From positions 1 to 28,240 of the IMG/VR virus record IMGVR_UViG_3300032331_003035: 28,240 bases of DNA; one strand, 5' to 3'. This DNA is from a virus. The notes under the pieces are model-generated. The model worked only from the letters and a program-made list of their open reading frames with translations. It did not search any database and was not told the origin of the DNA. The position numbers were made by a program, and so were the translations under genes. Position 1 is the stretch's first letter, and every line of letters starts with the position of its first letter. Shown here in pieces: positions 16,641 to 24,661 of the stretch.

Positions 16641-17749
16641 TGGAAGATTTTTATAAAATAATAGTATCACCAGAGACAATACTTGGAGATTTATTTTTAG
16701 TAAATTTACAAGGACAAAATGTTAATAACACTTATTCAGGACAAACTGTTGGAGTTTATTCTGCTATGACTAAAGTTGTTAGTTCAGGTCCTAATGGTAC
16801 TTCTTTATTAACAGGATTGACCGTACCAATTCTAATTAGACAAACTGCGGTTGATGTTGGGTATTATAGTCCATTTGATGGAGCGGTTTTACAAAAAGAT
16901 GTCGTAGCTAATTTTATATTTTCATCAACAACTACAAATCCATATGTTTATAACATTTACAACACATCAAGTGAGTTTCAAAAATTCCTTGATTTGTCTG
17001 TATATAGAGTAGATTGGGGTGACGGTTCTCCAAAACAAACAATAACAACTTACGCACCAAATTCTTTAAGCCATACTTATCCAACGGCAAATACAACATA
17101 TACAATTTCATTAGAACAAACAAATCCATGGGGTATAACAAGAGTATCTAAAACAATTACGACACCATACACCAATGTGGTTCCAAATAACCCAAATGGC
17201 GAGGCTTTTTTCACTCCAGCGGGTGGTAATTGGGCTGGAACACCCGTTAGTTATGATTATATATTTTCAGGTGATGCGGTTAATGAAGTGTCAGCTCAAA
17301 CTTCATTTAATTATGTTACAGTACCTTATACTATTTCAGGATTAACAAAATCAAGTGTAACTGACTTGGCGTTATATGGTTCTGTAAAATATATTGTAAA
17401 CACACCTGTAATTAAAAACGGTCAAATATGGGGTGTAATTACAGATATGAATCCTGTGTTTACCGCATATACTATTAATGGTGTAAATTATTATGATTAT
17501 GTTGATGGAACAACAATCTTTTTTGAACCATCTTCAGGATTTACTGAAAACAATTTAACTCAAAGACCAATCACAAAAGATGAGGTTTTACTTAAAGTTA
17601 TTGACCAAGCACAGATACAAACTAACATCTTTATTGAGAGAGGAAAGAACTCTGTATATGAAAGAATACAAAGAATGGGTGAGGTTGATAATCTTGGTGA
17701 CATGATTAATTACGGATATGGATTTTTTAACGTTGAAAAAAAGAACTAA
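16640..17749 (+). CDS. PKD-domain-containing tail/baseplate protein
   Basis: The 369-residue protein starts at the ATG of a TAATG overlap (16638-16642), implying translation coupled to the preceding gene. Residues about 119-175 look like a PKD (Ig-like) domain: VDWGDGSP at 124-131 and HTYP at 145-148, followed by a beta strand and TPY. PKD domains are common in surface adhesins and virion proteins, where they mediate protein-protein or sugar contacts. The N-terminal 90 residues and residues 180-369 are not recognised. The C-terminal end (QAQIQTNIFIERGKNSVYER) looks helical and may anchor the protein in the particle. The gene is followed by a 25-base gap holding a TTTATAA motif. Confidence 0.72.
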   Translation: MEDFYKIIVSPETILGDLFLVNLQGQNVNNTYSGQTVGVYSAMTKVVSSGPNGTSLLTGLTVPILIRQTAVDVGYYSPFDGAVLQKDVVANFIFSSTTTNPYVYNIYNTSSEFQKFLDLSVYRVDWGDGSPKQTITTYAPNSLSHTYPTANTTYTISLEQTNPWGITRVSKTITTPYTNVVPNNPNGEAFFTPAGGNWAGTPVSYDYIFSGDAVNEVSAQTSFNYVTVPYTISGLTKSSVTDLALYGSVKYIVNTPVIKNGQIWGVITDMNPVFTAYTINGVNYYDYVDGTTIFFEPSSGFTENNLTQRPITKDEVLLKVIDQAQIQTNIFIERGKNSVYERIQRMGEVDNLGDMINYGYGFFNVEKKN

Positions 17750-17774
17750 ACTATTTATAAGATAAAAAGAAACT
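17748..17774 (+). promoter_or_regulatory. candidate late-promoter-like motif before the 302-aa gene
   Basis: AAACTATTTATAA at 17748-17760 overlaps the stop of the previous gene (TAA 17747-17749) and lies 14 bases before the ATG at 17775. It is identical in sequence and spacing to the site at 9100-9112. The intervening bases are A-rich (GATAAAAAGAAACT), as expected for initiation without a Shine-Dalgarno sequence. Confidence 0.4.
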
Positions 17775-18683
17775 ATGGCAATCGGCTCATACGGAACAAT
17801 TAGACCTTCAGACGTATCACCTGAAGATGTACAAATTATAATGAACTACACACCATCAAGGGATGTTACGGATAATTTTATCCTTACAGAGCTTGACGCA
17901 CAGACATTATTAAAACCTTATTTCAATAATACACAAACAGGTGGAAACGCAGATGTTGAAATTTTGGGTGGATTATATAACTTAACATTACCAGCAGAAC
18001 AATTTAACGCTCTTGGGATTTATACTTTATATTTAAGACCTGCTCAAATTAGAACTAGAATTACAGATTGTGGTGTGTTAAGTGCATTACCAAATGTTAA
18101 GGGTATTATAATTGATATCACAAACGTACCTGTACAATTCCAAAATAAATTTGTACCACAAGGATTGGTAGGGTTTAGAATTGAATACTTAAATGCTGAC
18201 GGTTCAAAAATACCTAATTTCTTTAGAGTTGTCACATCATCATTCTTCTGTGAACCAGTTGTAACAAATGAGATTAATACAACACAAAAATCTATTAGAT
18301 ATAGATATGTTGATGGTAGTTCAAATTTAATATTTTTAACTTTATCACCATCATCTTCACCAACGAATAAGCCAAATGCGACACCATTTATTGGACAACC
18401 TGACCAAAGTATAATAATTAGTAATACGTTTTTTAATCCTGTTACATTAGAAATTGATATGGTTGAGTACGATATTTCGTCTCTTGCAATTGCACTTTAC
18501 GGTAATCAAACCAAATCTATTGATGACGGTATCTACACAATTTACGACGCTGAAAATAACATTTACAGACAGTACAACTTGTATGAAATTAGAGACCAAT
18601 TTAATGCATTACTTTATGAGGTTAGACAAAGTAGAGGAAATAATATTGATTTTAGTAAAAACTTCACAACGATAACAACTTAA
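17775..18683 (+). CDS. unrecognised baseplate/tail protein (302 aa)
   Basis: I do not recognise this 302-residue protein. The N-terminus (MAIGSYGTIRPSDVSPEDVQ) contains a short helix. It is followed by a beta-rich core with strands around VEILGGLYNLTLPAEQFN and IYTLYLRPAQIRTRITDCGV, and a C-terminal helix-rich tail (YNLYEIRDQFNALLYEVRQS). There is no signal peptide or membrane segment. It begins downstream of the repeated AAACTATTTATAA motif and ends in a TAATG overlap with the gp7-like gene, so the two are probably translated together and may assemble together in the wedge. A wedge subunit or connector role is the best guess from position only. Confidence 0.7.
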   Translation: MAIGSYGTIRPSDVSPEDVQIIMNYTPSRDVTDNFILTELDAQTLLKPYFNNTQTGGNADVEILGGLYNLTLPAEQFNALGIYTLYLRPAQIRTRITDCGVLSALPNVKGIIIDITNVPVQFQNKFVPQGLVGFRIEYLNADGSKIPNFFRVVTSSFFCEPVVTNEINTTQKSIRYRYVDGSSNLIFLTLSPSSSPTNKPNATPFIGQPDQSIIISNTFFNPVTLEIDMVEYDISSLAIALYGNQTKSIDDGIYTIYDAENNIYRQYNLYEIRDQFNALLYEVRQSRGNNIDFSKNFTTITT

Positions 18684-21667
18684 TGGCGGTAGATATAAAA
18701 GATACTAAATATTTTTACCCACCAAGACCAGGTAATGGAGCGGGTACCTTCTCTGACAACATTGTAGGATTACAAACTGTTGAGGGTGGAGGACTTACGC
18801 AAGGTAATTTTGAATTTACCACTGGTGTAACAGAAAAGGTTAACAGAGTCTTTAATGTAGGGGCGTTCTCTGAACCTATGTCTTTGGACATGATGGGTAT
18901 TGATAGTTTAGAGGAGAGTAGAAGAATTATGGCAACCCAATTCAGGGTTTATCCAAATTATGATATTTCTCAAGTTCTTAACTTTTCAATGTATGGTTCA
19001 CTGTCTAAAAGATTTAGTGTTTCTATAACAAGAATTATTAATTATTTTCCTGCGTCGTTAGATGTAATGTTTAACAATGATGACTACACTACAGGTAATA
19101 CTGCTTATGACATTGTTTATGACTCTCAAAACGATGAAACTTATTTTAAAGTAAATGTTGATAGGATTAACAATCCTTTAGATATTGATTATTCAATTAG
19201 TGCTGCAACTAATCTATCAATTAGAGAAATTGAAGTATCTCCATATAGAAATTTATATAACACATATCTTGATTATTGTGTTAGTATTAATGATAACATC
19301 TTTGAAGTACTTTCGTTTACACCATCGGAAACATTATCTTCGGGATATATTCAATTTTATGTTTCAGGGGCGCCATTTGGAACTACGGCAACCACACTTA
19401 ACGATGATTTCCAAATTAGACCAAACGATTTTATTGTTGATAAAGTTTTTCAAGAGTCATTTGATGAAATTGAAAAGTTTTTGGTTAATAGATTAGTTAG
19501 ACCTGAATATACTGCGGTATTCCAAGTACCACAACAAAATGAATTTGGTCAAACATATACTGAATATCAACAAGTAACTTGGCCAAAACAAGGTCCTTGG
19601 AATTTGGACATTCGTTCATTCTTATTTGATAGATACCTTGAACAAATTCAAGCGATTGCGGTTAATTTGGATTCATTCAAAACAAATTTAATTTCAAGGT
19701 TTTTAATTACGGATTCATTAAAAGAATTTGACACATTAGGTCAAAAAGTTGAAAAAATATTTCAAATTTATGGTAGAAGTTTTGACCAAATAAAACAATT
19801 TATTGATGGTTTAGCTTATATGAATTCTGTTAATTATAACCCATCAAATGACATACCTTCTGAATTATTAGTTAACTTGGCTAGAACATTGGGATGGTCA
19901 TCAAACTTTTCTCCAATAACAAACGATGATTTTTTAAGTTCTGTTTTTGGTAATACATCAACTCCAACGTATCCTGGATATGCTAGGGCTTTAACACCAA
20001 CAGAATTAAACTATGCTTATTATAGAAACTTAATTCTTAACGCTTCTTACCTTTTCAAGTCAAAAGGAACAAGAAGGTCAATTGAATTTTTATTAAGATT
20101 AATTGGTGCTCCTGATTCGTTAATTGAATATAATGAACACATTTATTTAGCTGACCAAAGAATTAATCTTGACCAATTTGAAACTCAATGGGCTAGTATT
20201 TCTGGTGGTACGTATGCTAATAATGTTCCTTCTTATTTAGCAGGTGAAACTTATAAAATTAAAGGACAGTTATATACGGCATTTACCTCAACAGCAACCT
20301 ACCAAGACGTTAACATTACATTAAAAGATTACCCAATGGATGCCGAAGGTTATCCAAACGCACCAGCAAATACAGAAACATTCTTTTTCCAAATAGGTGC
20401 AGGTTGGTATGAAACAACTCCACAACATAGAAGCCCTGACCAAGTTCAACTTACAGGTAATGTTTATACAGGCCAAAACTATAGTATCCAAACTCAATTA
20501 ACACCATTTACCTATGGTCAAACTTATCTTAATAGATATAGAGATTTTCCATACATGAATGAAGGATTTAAATTACAAAAAGTTGTTGATAATAATAAGT
20601 CATGGTTATCTGATGATGATAGAATTAGAGTTTCAACTCAAGGGGATTACAATGCATATTATTACGTTGATAATGAGAAGTTAGTATTAAACGTTAAGAA
20701 TGTTGATATATTTTTAAATCCTGCTCAAGGTATTGTTTATGATGTTTGGAACCAATCAGTTCAATATGACTATCCAATTCCTGAATCAGGTCTAACTGTT
20801 GGTTATCCTGTACCAGGCGGGGTTGATTGGACTTATGTTAACCCTGAACCAAAGAAAAAAACATTCTTTGAATTTTCTCAAACATTTTGGGAGAATATGA
20901 TTAACACAAGAAATAGACAATATATCACTGATGGTAAAACAGGTGGTTACCCTACATTACAATCAATATTTTGGAAATACATTGAATCCGAACAAACCGT
21001 TGGAATACCAAACAACAAATATACGTATCAAAAATTAATTGATTACGTAAATGGTATTGGTCCTTATTGGACTAAGTTGGTTGAACAAATGGTTCCAGCA
21101 ACAACTATTTGGAATGGCGGGGTTAGATTAGAAAATTCAATCTTTAATAAACAAAAATTTGTTTATAGAAGACAAAGAGGTTGTCAATTTATTCCAGTCC
21201 CTGTTGACCCATGTTATATCATTTCAAACATATTTGATTATACATGTAATACTGAATATGCGGACTTTAACATTTATCCGTGGTTTAATGGTGATGTTAT
21301 GGTATCAAACTTTAGTAGTATTTTAGGTAATAGAGTTAATAACATGTTGGCTCAAAGCGGATTAACGTTAAATCAATGTTATGAAAACTCAGTATTAACC
21401 GATTGGTATGTTGATTTAACTATAAATGGAGAAGTAATAATTAAAGATTCTTTCTATACTGGTTATGGTATTTCAGATGTACCAACTAATACACAATGGA
21501 GAAACGCTTTAATAAATTATTTACCTCAATTATATAATTATGGGTATACATATTACCTAAATGGTAATACATTAACAATAACAAATTTGGCGTGTTTAAC
21601 TCAAAATATAGTGGATACTGTTTCATTAAACGTTGGAATAAACATTAACATTAACTGTACACAATAA
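18683..21667 (+). CDS. large baseplate wedge protein, possibly gp7-like (994 aa)
   Basis: The protein is close in length to T4 gp7 (1032 residues), the large wedge protein encoded after gp6. The middle (about 320-480) is alpha-helical: RYLEQIQAIAVNLDSFKTNL, VEKIFQIYGRSFDQIKQFID, DIPSELLVNLARTLGW and LNASYLFKSKGTRRSIEFLL. The last has the GT-(K/R)-x2-I-E-F-x-LRL pattern that I associate with tail protein I and with gp7-like wedge proteins. Both flanks are beta-rich, and the C-terminal quarter has a Cys-containing beta domain (CYIISNIFDYTC) and a segment resembling a small adhesin module. TAATG overlaps occur at both its start and its stop. The baseplate role is likely; equivalence to gp7 is an inference from length, order and the helical motif. 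Confidence 0.72.
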   Translation: MAVDIKDTKYFYPPRPGNGAGTFSDNIVGLQTVEGGGLTQGNFEFTTGVTEKVNRVFNVGAFSEPMSLDMMGIDSLEESRRIMATQFRVYPNYDISQVLNFSMYGSLSKRFSVSITRIINYFPASLDVMFNNDDYTTGNTAYDIVYDSQNDETYFKVNVDRINNPLDIDYSISAATNLSIREIEVSPYRNLYNTYLDYCVSINDNIFEVLSFTPSETLSSGYIQFYVSGAPFGTTATTLNDDFQIRPNDFIVDKVFQESFDEIEKFLVNRLVRPEYTAVFQVPQQNEFGQTYTEYQQVTWPKQGPWNLDIRSFLFDRYLEQIQAIAVNLDSFKTNLISRFLITDSLKEFDTLGQKVEKIFQIYGRSFDQIKQFIDGLAYMNSVNYNPSNDIPSELLVNLARTLGWSSNFSPITNDDFLSSVFGNTSTPTYPGYARALTPTELNYAYYRNLILNASYLFKSKGTRRSIEFLLRLIGAPDSLIEYNEHIYLADQRINLDQFETQWASISGGTYANNVPSYLAGETYKIKGQLYTAFTSTATYQDVNITLKDYPMDAEGYPNAPANTETFFFQIGAGWYETTPQHRSPDQVQLTGNVYTGQNYSIQTQLTPFTYGQTYLNRYRDFPYMNEGFKLQKVVDNNKSWLSDDDRIRVSTQGDYNAYYYVDNEKLVLNVKNVDIFLNPAQGIVYDVWNQSVQYDYPIPESGLTVGYPVPGGVDWTYVNPEPKKKTFFEFSQTFWENMINTRNRQYITDGKTGGYPTLQSIFWKYIESEQTVGIPNNKYTYQKLIDYVNGIGPYWTKLVEQMVPATTIWNGGVRLENSIFNKQKFVYRRQRGCQFIPVPVDPCYIISNIFDYTCNTEYADFNIYPWFNGDVMVSNFSSILGNRVNNMLAQSGLTLNQCYENSVLTDWYVDLTINGEVIIKDSFYTGYGISDVPTNTQWRNALINYLPQLYNYGYTYYLNGNTLTITNLACLTQNIVDTVSLNVGINININCTQ

Positions 21668-24258
21668 TGGCATCATTTTATTATAACATATCTGTAACTG
21701 GTGATTGTTCATCAACATCGTCTGGAATAGCATCTCTATTACCATATGGTGGAACTCCTCCATATACGGTTGAATGGGTCGAGCCAAATTTAGGTACCGA
21801 TATTGTTACTACTTCACCATCAATTAGGGCTTCTTTAAGTGCCGATACATACGGTGTTAGAGTTAATGATAGTACTCTACCTGTTAACCAAGAATTTTAT
21901 ATTAACATACCCATATCGTCTGGGGTGTGCACAAGCATTTTAGGTGTTCAAAGTACAATTTGCGGTTTAAATAATGGTTTTGTTACAGGTTCATCTACTT
22001 CTGATTATTCAAGTACAAACTTTTATTTGTATTCAGGTGATGGTGGGTATATAACATCTGCAATTACAAATACATCTGAAGTTGTGTTTAACAATTTAAC
22101 TGCGGGTACCTATTACATGGTTGCCGAAGATTTAGGTGGTTGTTCGGGTGAAAGCCAAAATTTTATTGTTGAATCATCCACACCTCTTAGTTTTGGGTTA
22201 TATGTGGTTCCAAACTCAAGTTGCGGTGGTACACCAATAGGTAAAATAACGGTAACAGGACAAACTGGTTCCGCACCGTTTACTTATTTATGGAGTAATG
22301 GATTTACTGGTGCAACTATTACAGGATTAACTGAAGGACCATATTCGGTACAGGTTACCGATAGTTTAGGATGTATTACAAGTGAAAGTGCAACCATAAC
22401 TAACATACCACCAATCGGACTTGGACAATTCACCGCAGTTCAACCATCTTGTTTTGCTGCGGATGGGGCTCTTACAATACAGATAACAGGTGGTACTGCG
22501 CCGTATTATTATTCTGCATCAACAGGTAATGTTTCAATTCAGTATTCAACCTCATGGACCATATCTGGATTATCTTCAGGTGATTATAGTTTTTCAGTTA
22601 CCGATTCTGCCTTTTGTAATATTTTGGCTGGTAGTACATTGTTAACACCTCTTGGTATTGCTTCAATTACAATCTCTAGTCAAGGTACAACGTGTTCAAG
22701 TAACGCCGCGTCAATTACGGTATCAGTTAACGGTGGTACATCACCTTATACGTATACTTTAATTTATCCTGACGGTAACACAACAAATGTTATTAATTCG
22801 CAAACATCACAAGTTTTTAATAATCTATCAACAGGTACATATAGTGTTGCGGTACAAGATGCTGCAGGTTGTTCGTACATGGATGAGATTACATTATTTG
22901 CCACAAACACATATACAATATCAACTGAAGTTACAGGTACAACATGTAATCAAAATAATGGTTCAGTCTTAGTTACAAGGACTGAAGGTGGTGCGTCACC
23001 TTATGATTATTCTTTGGATGGTATTCAAAACGTTATTGATACAACATTATCTGCGGTTACGTTTACAAACGTCGCTTCAGGACAACACACAATAACGGTT
23101 ACGGATGCCACAGGATGTACACAAACAAGCCAAGTATACGTTACTCAAAGTGAGCCGTTAGATTTTACATTATATAGTACTTCTTGTGGTGAGGGTTCTG
23201 ATGGAACATTAACCGCATTAATATCAACAGGAACACCACCATTTACATTTGATTGGTCAAATAATGTTCAAAACAATCCACAACAAATTCAAGTTACGGG
23301 ATTAACTGCTGGCACCTACAGTTTAACTGTTGTTGATAGTGTTGGTTGTTCTTTAACTAGAAGTGCGTTAATTGATTGTCAAGGACTTTACGTATCATAC
23401 CAAACGTATATTATGGGTGGTGAACAATTTAATATTCAATCACAAACTAAATACGGTTTACTTCAAATGTTAAATGAAGGTTTTAATGATTTAACTAATG
23501 ATAAAGTTAGTTGTGATTTAATTTCTGCGGTTTATGGTGTTAAAATTTCTGTTAATCCTATGGGATTAACCACAAGTCAAAATTTCTTTACAGGAACAAC
23601 TTTAGTTAGTGCACCGAGTGATAATCTTTATTATGATACTGTTAATGATTTATTATTAACAATACCTGGTGTCGGAGGTGTCACAATTGATGCGGTAAAT
23701 AATCAAATAACAATAAGTACAGACCCAAATAACACAACATTAAATGGACAAGAAATAGTCATTGAATTAACTATAGTTTATGACATTATGTGTTTGTCTT
23801 GTGATTTACCAACGCCAACTCCAACAATAACAACAACTCAAACAACCACACCTAGCCCAACACCTACAATACCTATTGTTAGCCCAACAAACACACCAAC
23901 TAATACTGTAACTCCAAGTGTTACACCAACAAATACTGTAACGCCAACAATGACAAAAACTCCTAATCAAACTCCAACACATACACCAACTCCAACCATA
24001 TCTTATAGGGCTCATAGTTTAGTCACATGTTCTGCTTCATGTGGTGGAGGTATTTGTAGATGTGTTTCGCCAACGTCAACAATTACAGTTTATACCGCAC
24101 CAAACATAAGTAGCGTATGGGCATCTGGTGCAATAATTTATACTAACTCATCATTGACCACATTATTAGATAACGTATTTTCTCAACATAACGGAGCTAT
24201 GTATATATTCAATAATGGTGTTGCGTATTATGAATGTAATTTAGGTAGCGGATGTTAA
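21667..24258 (+). CDS. tail adhesin with seven SprB-like repeats, Thr-Pro stalk and Cys-rich tip
   Basis: The 863-residue protein is modular. Residues about 10-570 hold seven related beta domains of 65-80 residues. Each has a GG-x-PY-x-Y/W-type strand and a closing G-L-x-aG-x-Y-x-V-x-V-x-D-x2-GC motif, for example ITGLTEGPYSVQVTDSLGC (218-236), FNNLSTGTYSVAVQDAAGC (384-402) and VTGLTAGTYSLTVVDSVGC (543-561). This matches the SprB repeat, typical of Bacteroidota gliding adhesins. An unrecognised domain follows (571-713), then a Thr-Pro stalk (714-779), then a Cys-rich terminal domain (781-863; CSASCGGGICRC, ending GSGC). There is no signal peptide, so it would be a virion protein, probably a receptor-binding adhesin. 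It starts in a TAATG overlap with the preceding baseplate gene. Confidence 0.78.
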   Translation: MASFYYNISVTGDCSSTSSGIASLLPYGGTPPYTVEWVEPNLGTDIVTTSPSIRASLSADTYGVRVNDSTLPVNQEFYINIPISSGVCTSILGVQSTICGLNNGFVTGSSTSDYSSTNFYLYSGDGGYITSAITNTSEVVFNNLTAGTYYMVAEDLGGCSGESQNFIVESSTPLSFGLYVVPNSSCGGTPIGKITVTGQTGSAPFTYLWSNGFTGATITGLTEGPYSVQVTDSLGCITSESATITNIPPIGLGQFTAVQPSCFAADGALTIQITGGTAPYYYSASTGNVSIQYSTSWTISGLSSGDYSFSVTDSAFCNILAGSTLLTPLGIASITISSQGTTCSSNAASITVSVNGGTSPYTYTLIYPDGNTTNVINSQTSQVFNNLSTGTYSVAVQDAAGCSYMDEITLFATNTYTISTEVTGTTCNQNNGSVLVTRTEGGASPYDYSLDGIQNVIDTTLSAVTFTNVASGQHTITVTDATGCTQTSQVYVTQSEPLDFTLYSTSCGEGSDGTLTALISTGTPPFTFDWSNNVQNNPQQIQVTGLTAGTYSLTVVDSVGCSLTRSALIDCQGLYVSYQTYIMGGEQFNIQSQTKYGLLQMLNEGFNDLTNDKVSCDLISAVYGVKISVNPMGLTTSQNFFTGTTLVSAPSDNLYYDTVNDLLLTIPGVGGVTIDAVNNQITISTDPNNTTLNGQEIVIELTIVYDIMCLSCDLPTPTPTITTTQTTTPSPTPTIPIVSPTNTPTNTVTPSVTPTNTVTPTMTKTPNQTPTHTPTPTISYRAHSLVTCSASCGGGICRCVSPTSTITVYTAPNISSVWASGAIIYTNSSLTTLLDNVFSQHNGAMYIFNNGVAYYECNLGSGC
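21703..23376 (+). repeat. seven SprB-like domain repeats (protein level)
   Basis: Approximate domain limits in residues of the 863-aa protein are 13-80, 88-168, 178-245, 255-330, 334-411, 415-492 and 497-570. Repeats 3, 5, 6 and 7 carry the clearest closing GTYSVxVxDxxGC-like motif; repeats 1 and 2 are more diverged. The copies differ strongly at DNA level, so this is an old array rather than a recent expansion. Confidence 0.7.
23806..24003 (+). repeat. Thr-Pro-rich stalk (first copy)
   Basis: Residues 714-779 of the adhesin consist of alternating Thr-Pro with Asn, Ser, Val, Met and Gln at intervening positions ([20 protein letters not shown]). The composition is mucin-like, probably an extended flexible stalk. 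The same kind of sequence is much longer in the 723-aa protein downstream. Confidence 0.85.
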
Positions 24259-24276
24259 AAATAATTTTAAAATAAA

Positions 24277-24585
24277 ATGGTACAAATAAGATTAACGGAA
24301 ATATCGGGAGGAACTTACCCAATAGATGTGATACTTTCAGACATCTACGGTAATAATGCGGTTAATCTTGCAACAATATATCCTGGGCCTGTTCCACCTG
24401 TTCAAACATATAATTCAACAATCCCATCAATATTTGAAACAGCTCCTGAAGTGATGTTAACTTTGATTGATGCTAACGGTTGTAAATTATTTAAAATCTT
24501 AGAATGTACTTACGGTTGTGCGTTTGAAATAACGATTGAATTGGCTTCGTGTATCGTTAATATTAACATCGCGCAAGTAACTTAA
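24277..24585 (+). CDS. small unrecognised virion-associated protein (102 aa)
   Basis: This 102-residue protein is not recognised. It is predicted beta-rich, with a proline-rich bend (YPGPVPPVQTY) in the middle and four Cys in the C-terminal third (CKLFKILEC, YGCAF, ASC). No signal peptide or membrane helix is seen. It lies 18 bases after the SprB-like adhesin gene and 76 bases before the Thr-Pro protein, so it belongs to the fibre block. Its start (VQIRLTEISGG, then YPIDVILSD) loosely parallels the first domain of the next protein ([10 protein letters not shown], then GPFNVYLDS), suggesting a shared small beta module. It could be a chaperone-like or capping protein for the fibres, but nothing specific supports that. 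Confidence 0.6.
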   Translation: MVQIRLTEISGGTYPIDVILSDIYGNNAVNLATIYPGPVPPVQTYNSTIPSIFETAPEVMLTLIDANGCKLFKILECTYGCAFEITIELASCIVNINIAQVT

Positions 24586-24661
24586 TTATTTAGTTGGTTA
24601 ATTTTCCCATTTTTAAAATAAAAGTAATCATTTCAGGTATTTATTTAATAAATTATCGCGG
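24586..24661 (+). promoter_or_regulatory. 76-base AT-rich gap before the Thr-Pro protein gene
   Basis: It begins with TTATTTAGTTG (24586-24596), which also occurs in the gap at 9064-9074. GGTATTTATTTAATAAATTA lies close to the ATG and loosely resembles the TTTATAA sites. No stable hairpin or T run typical of an intrinsic terminator is seen. A promoter here is plausible but weakly supported. Confidence 0.28.

Noticed and set aside
18454-19496. Alternative-frame plus-strand open frames (18454-18675 and 19185-19496)
   Set aside because: They lie inside supported structural genes and have composition typical of out-of-frame AT-rich sequence (Leu/Ile/His-rich, no domain pattern).
23806-24015. Cys/Trp-rich minus-strand open frames opposite the Thr-Pro stalks (also around 25508-25714 and 26033-26239)
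   Set aside because: They are low-complexity shadows of the repeat DNA in another frame. Composition is set by the repeat and not by protein selection.
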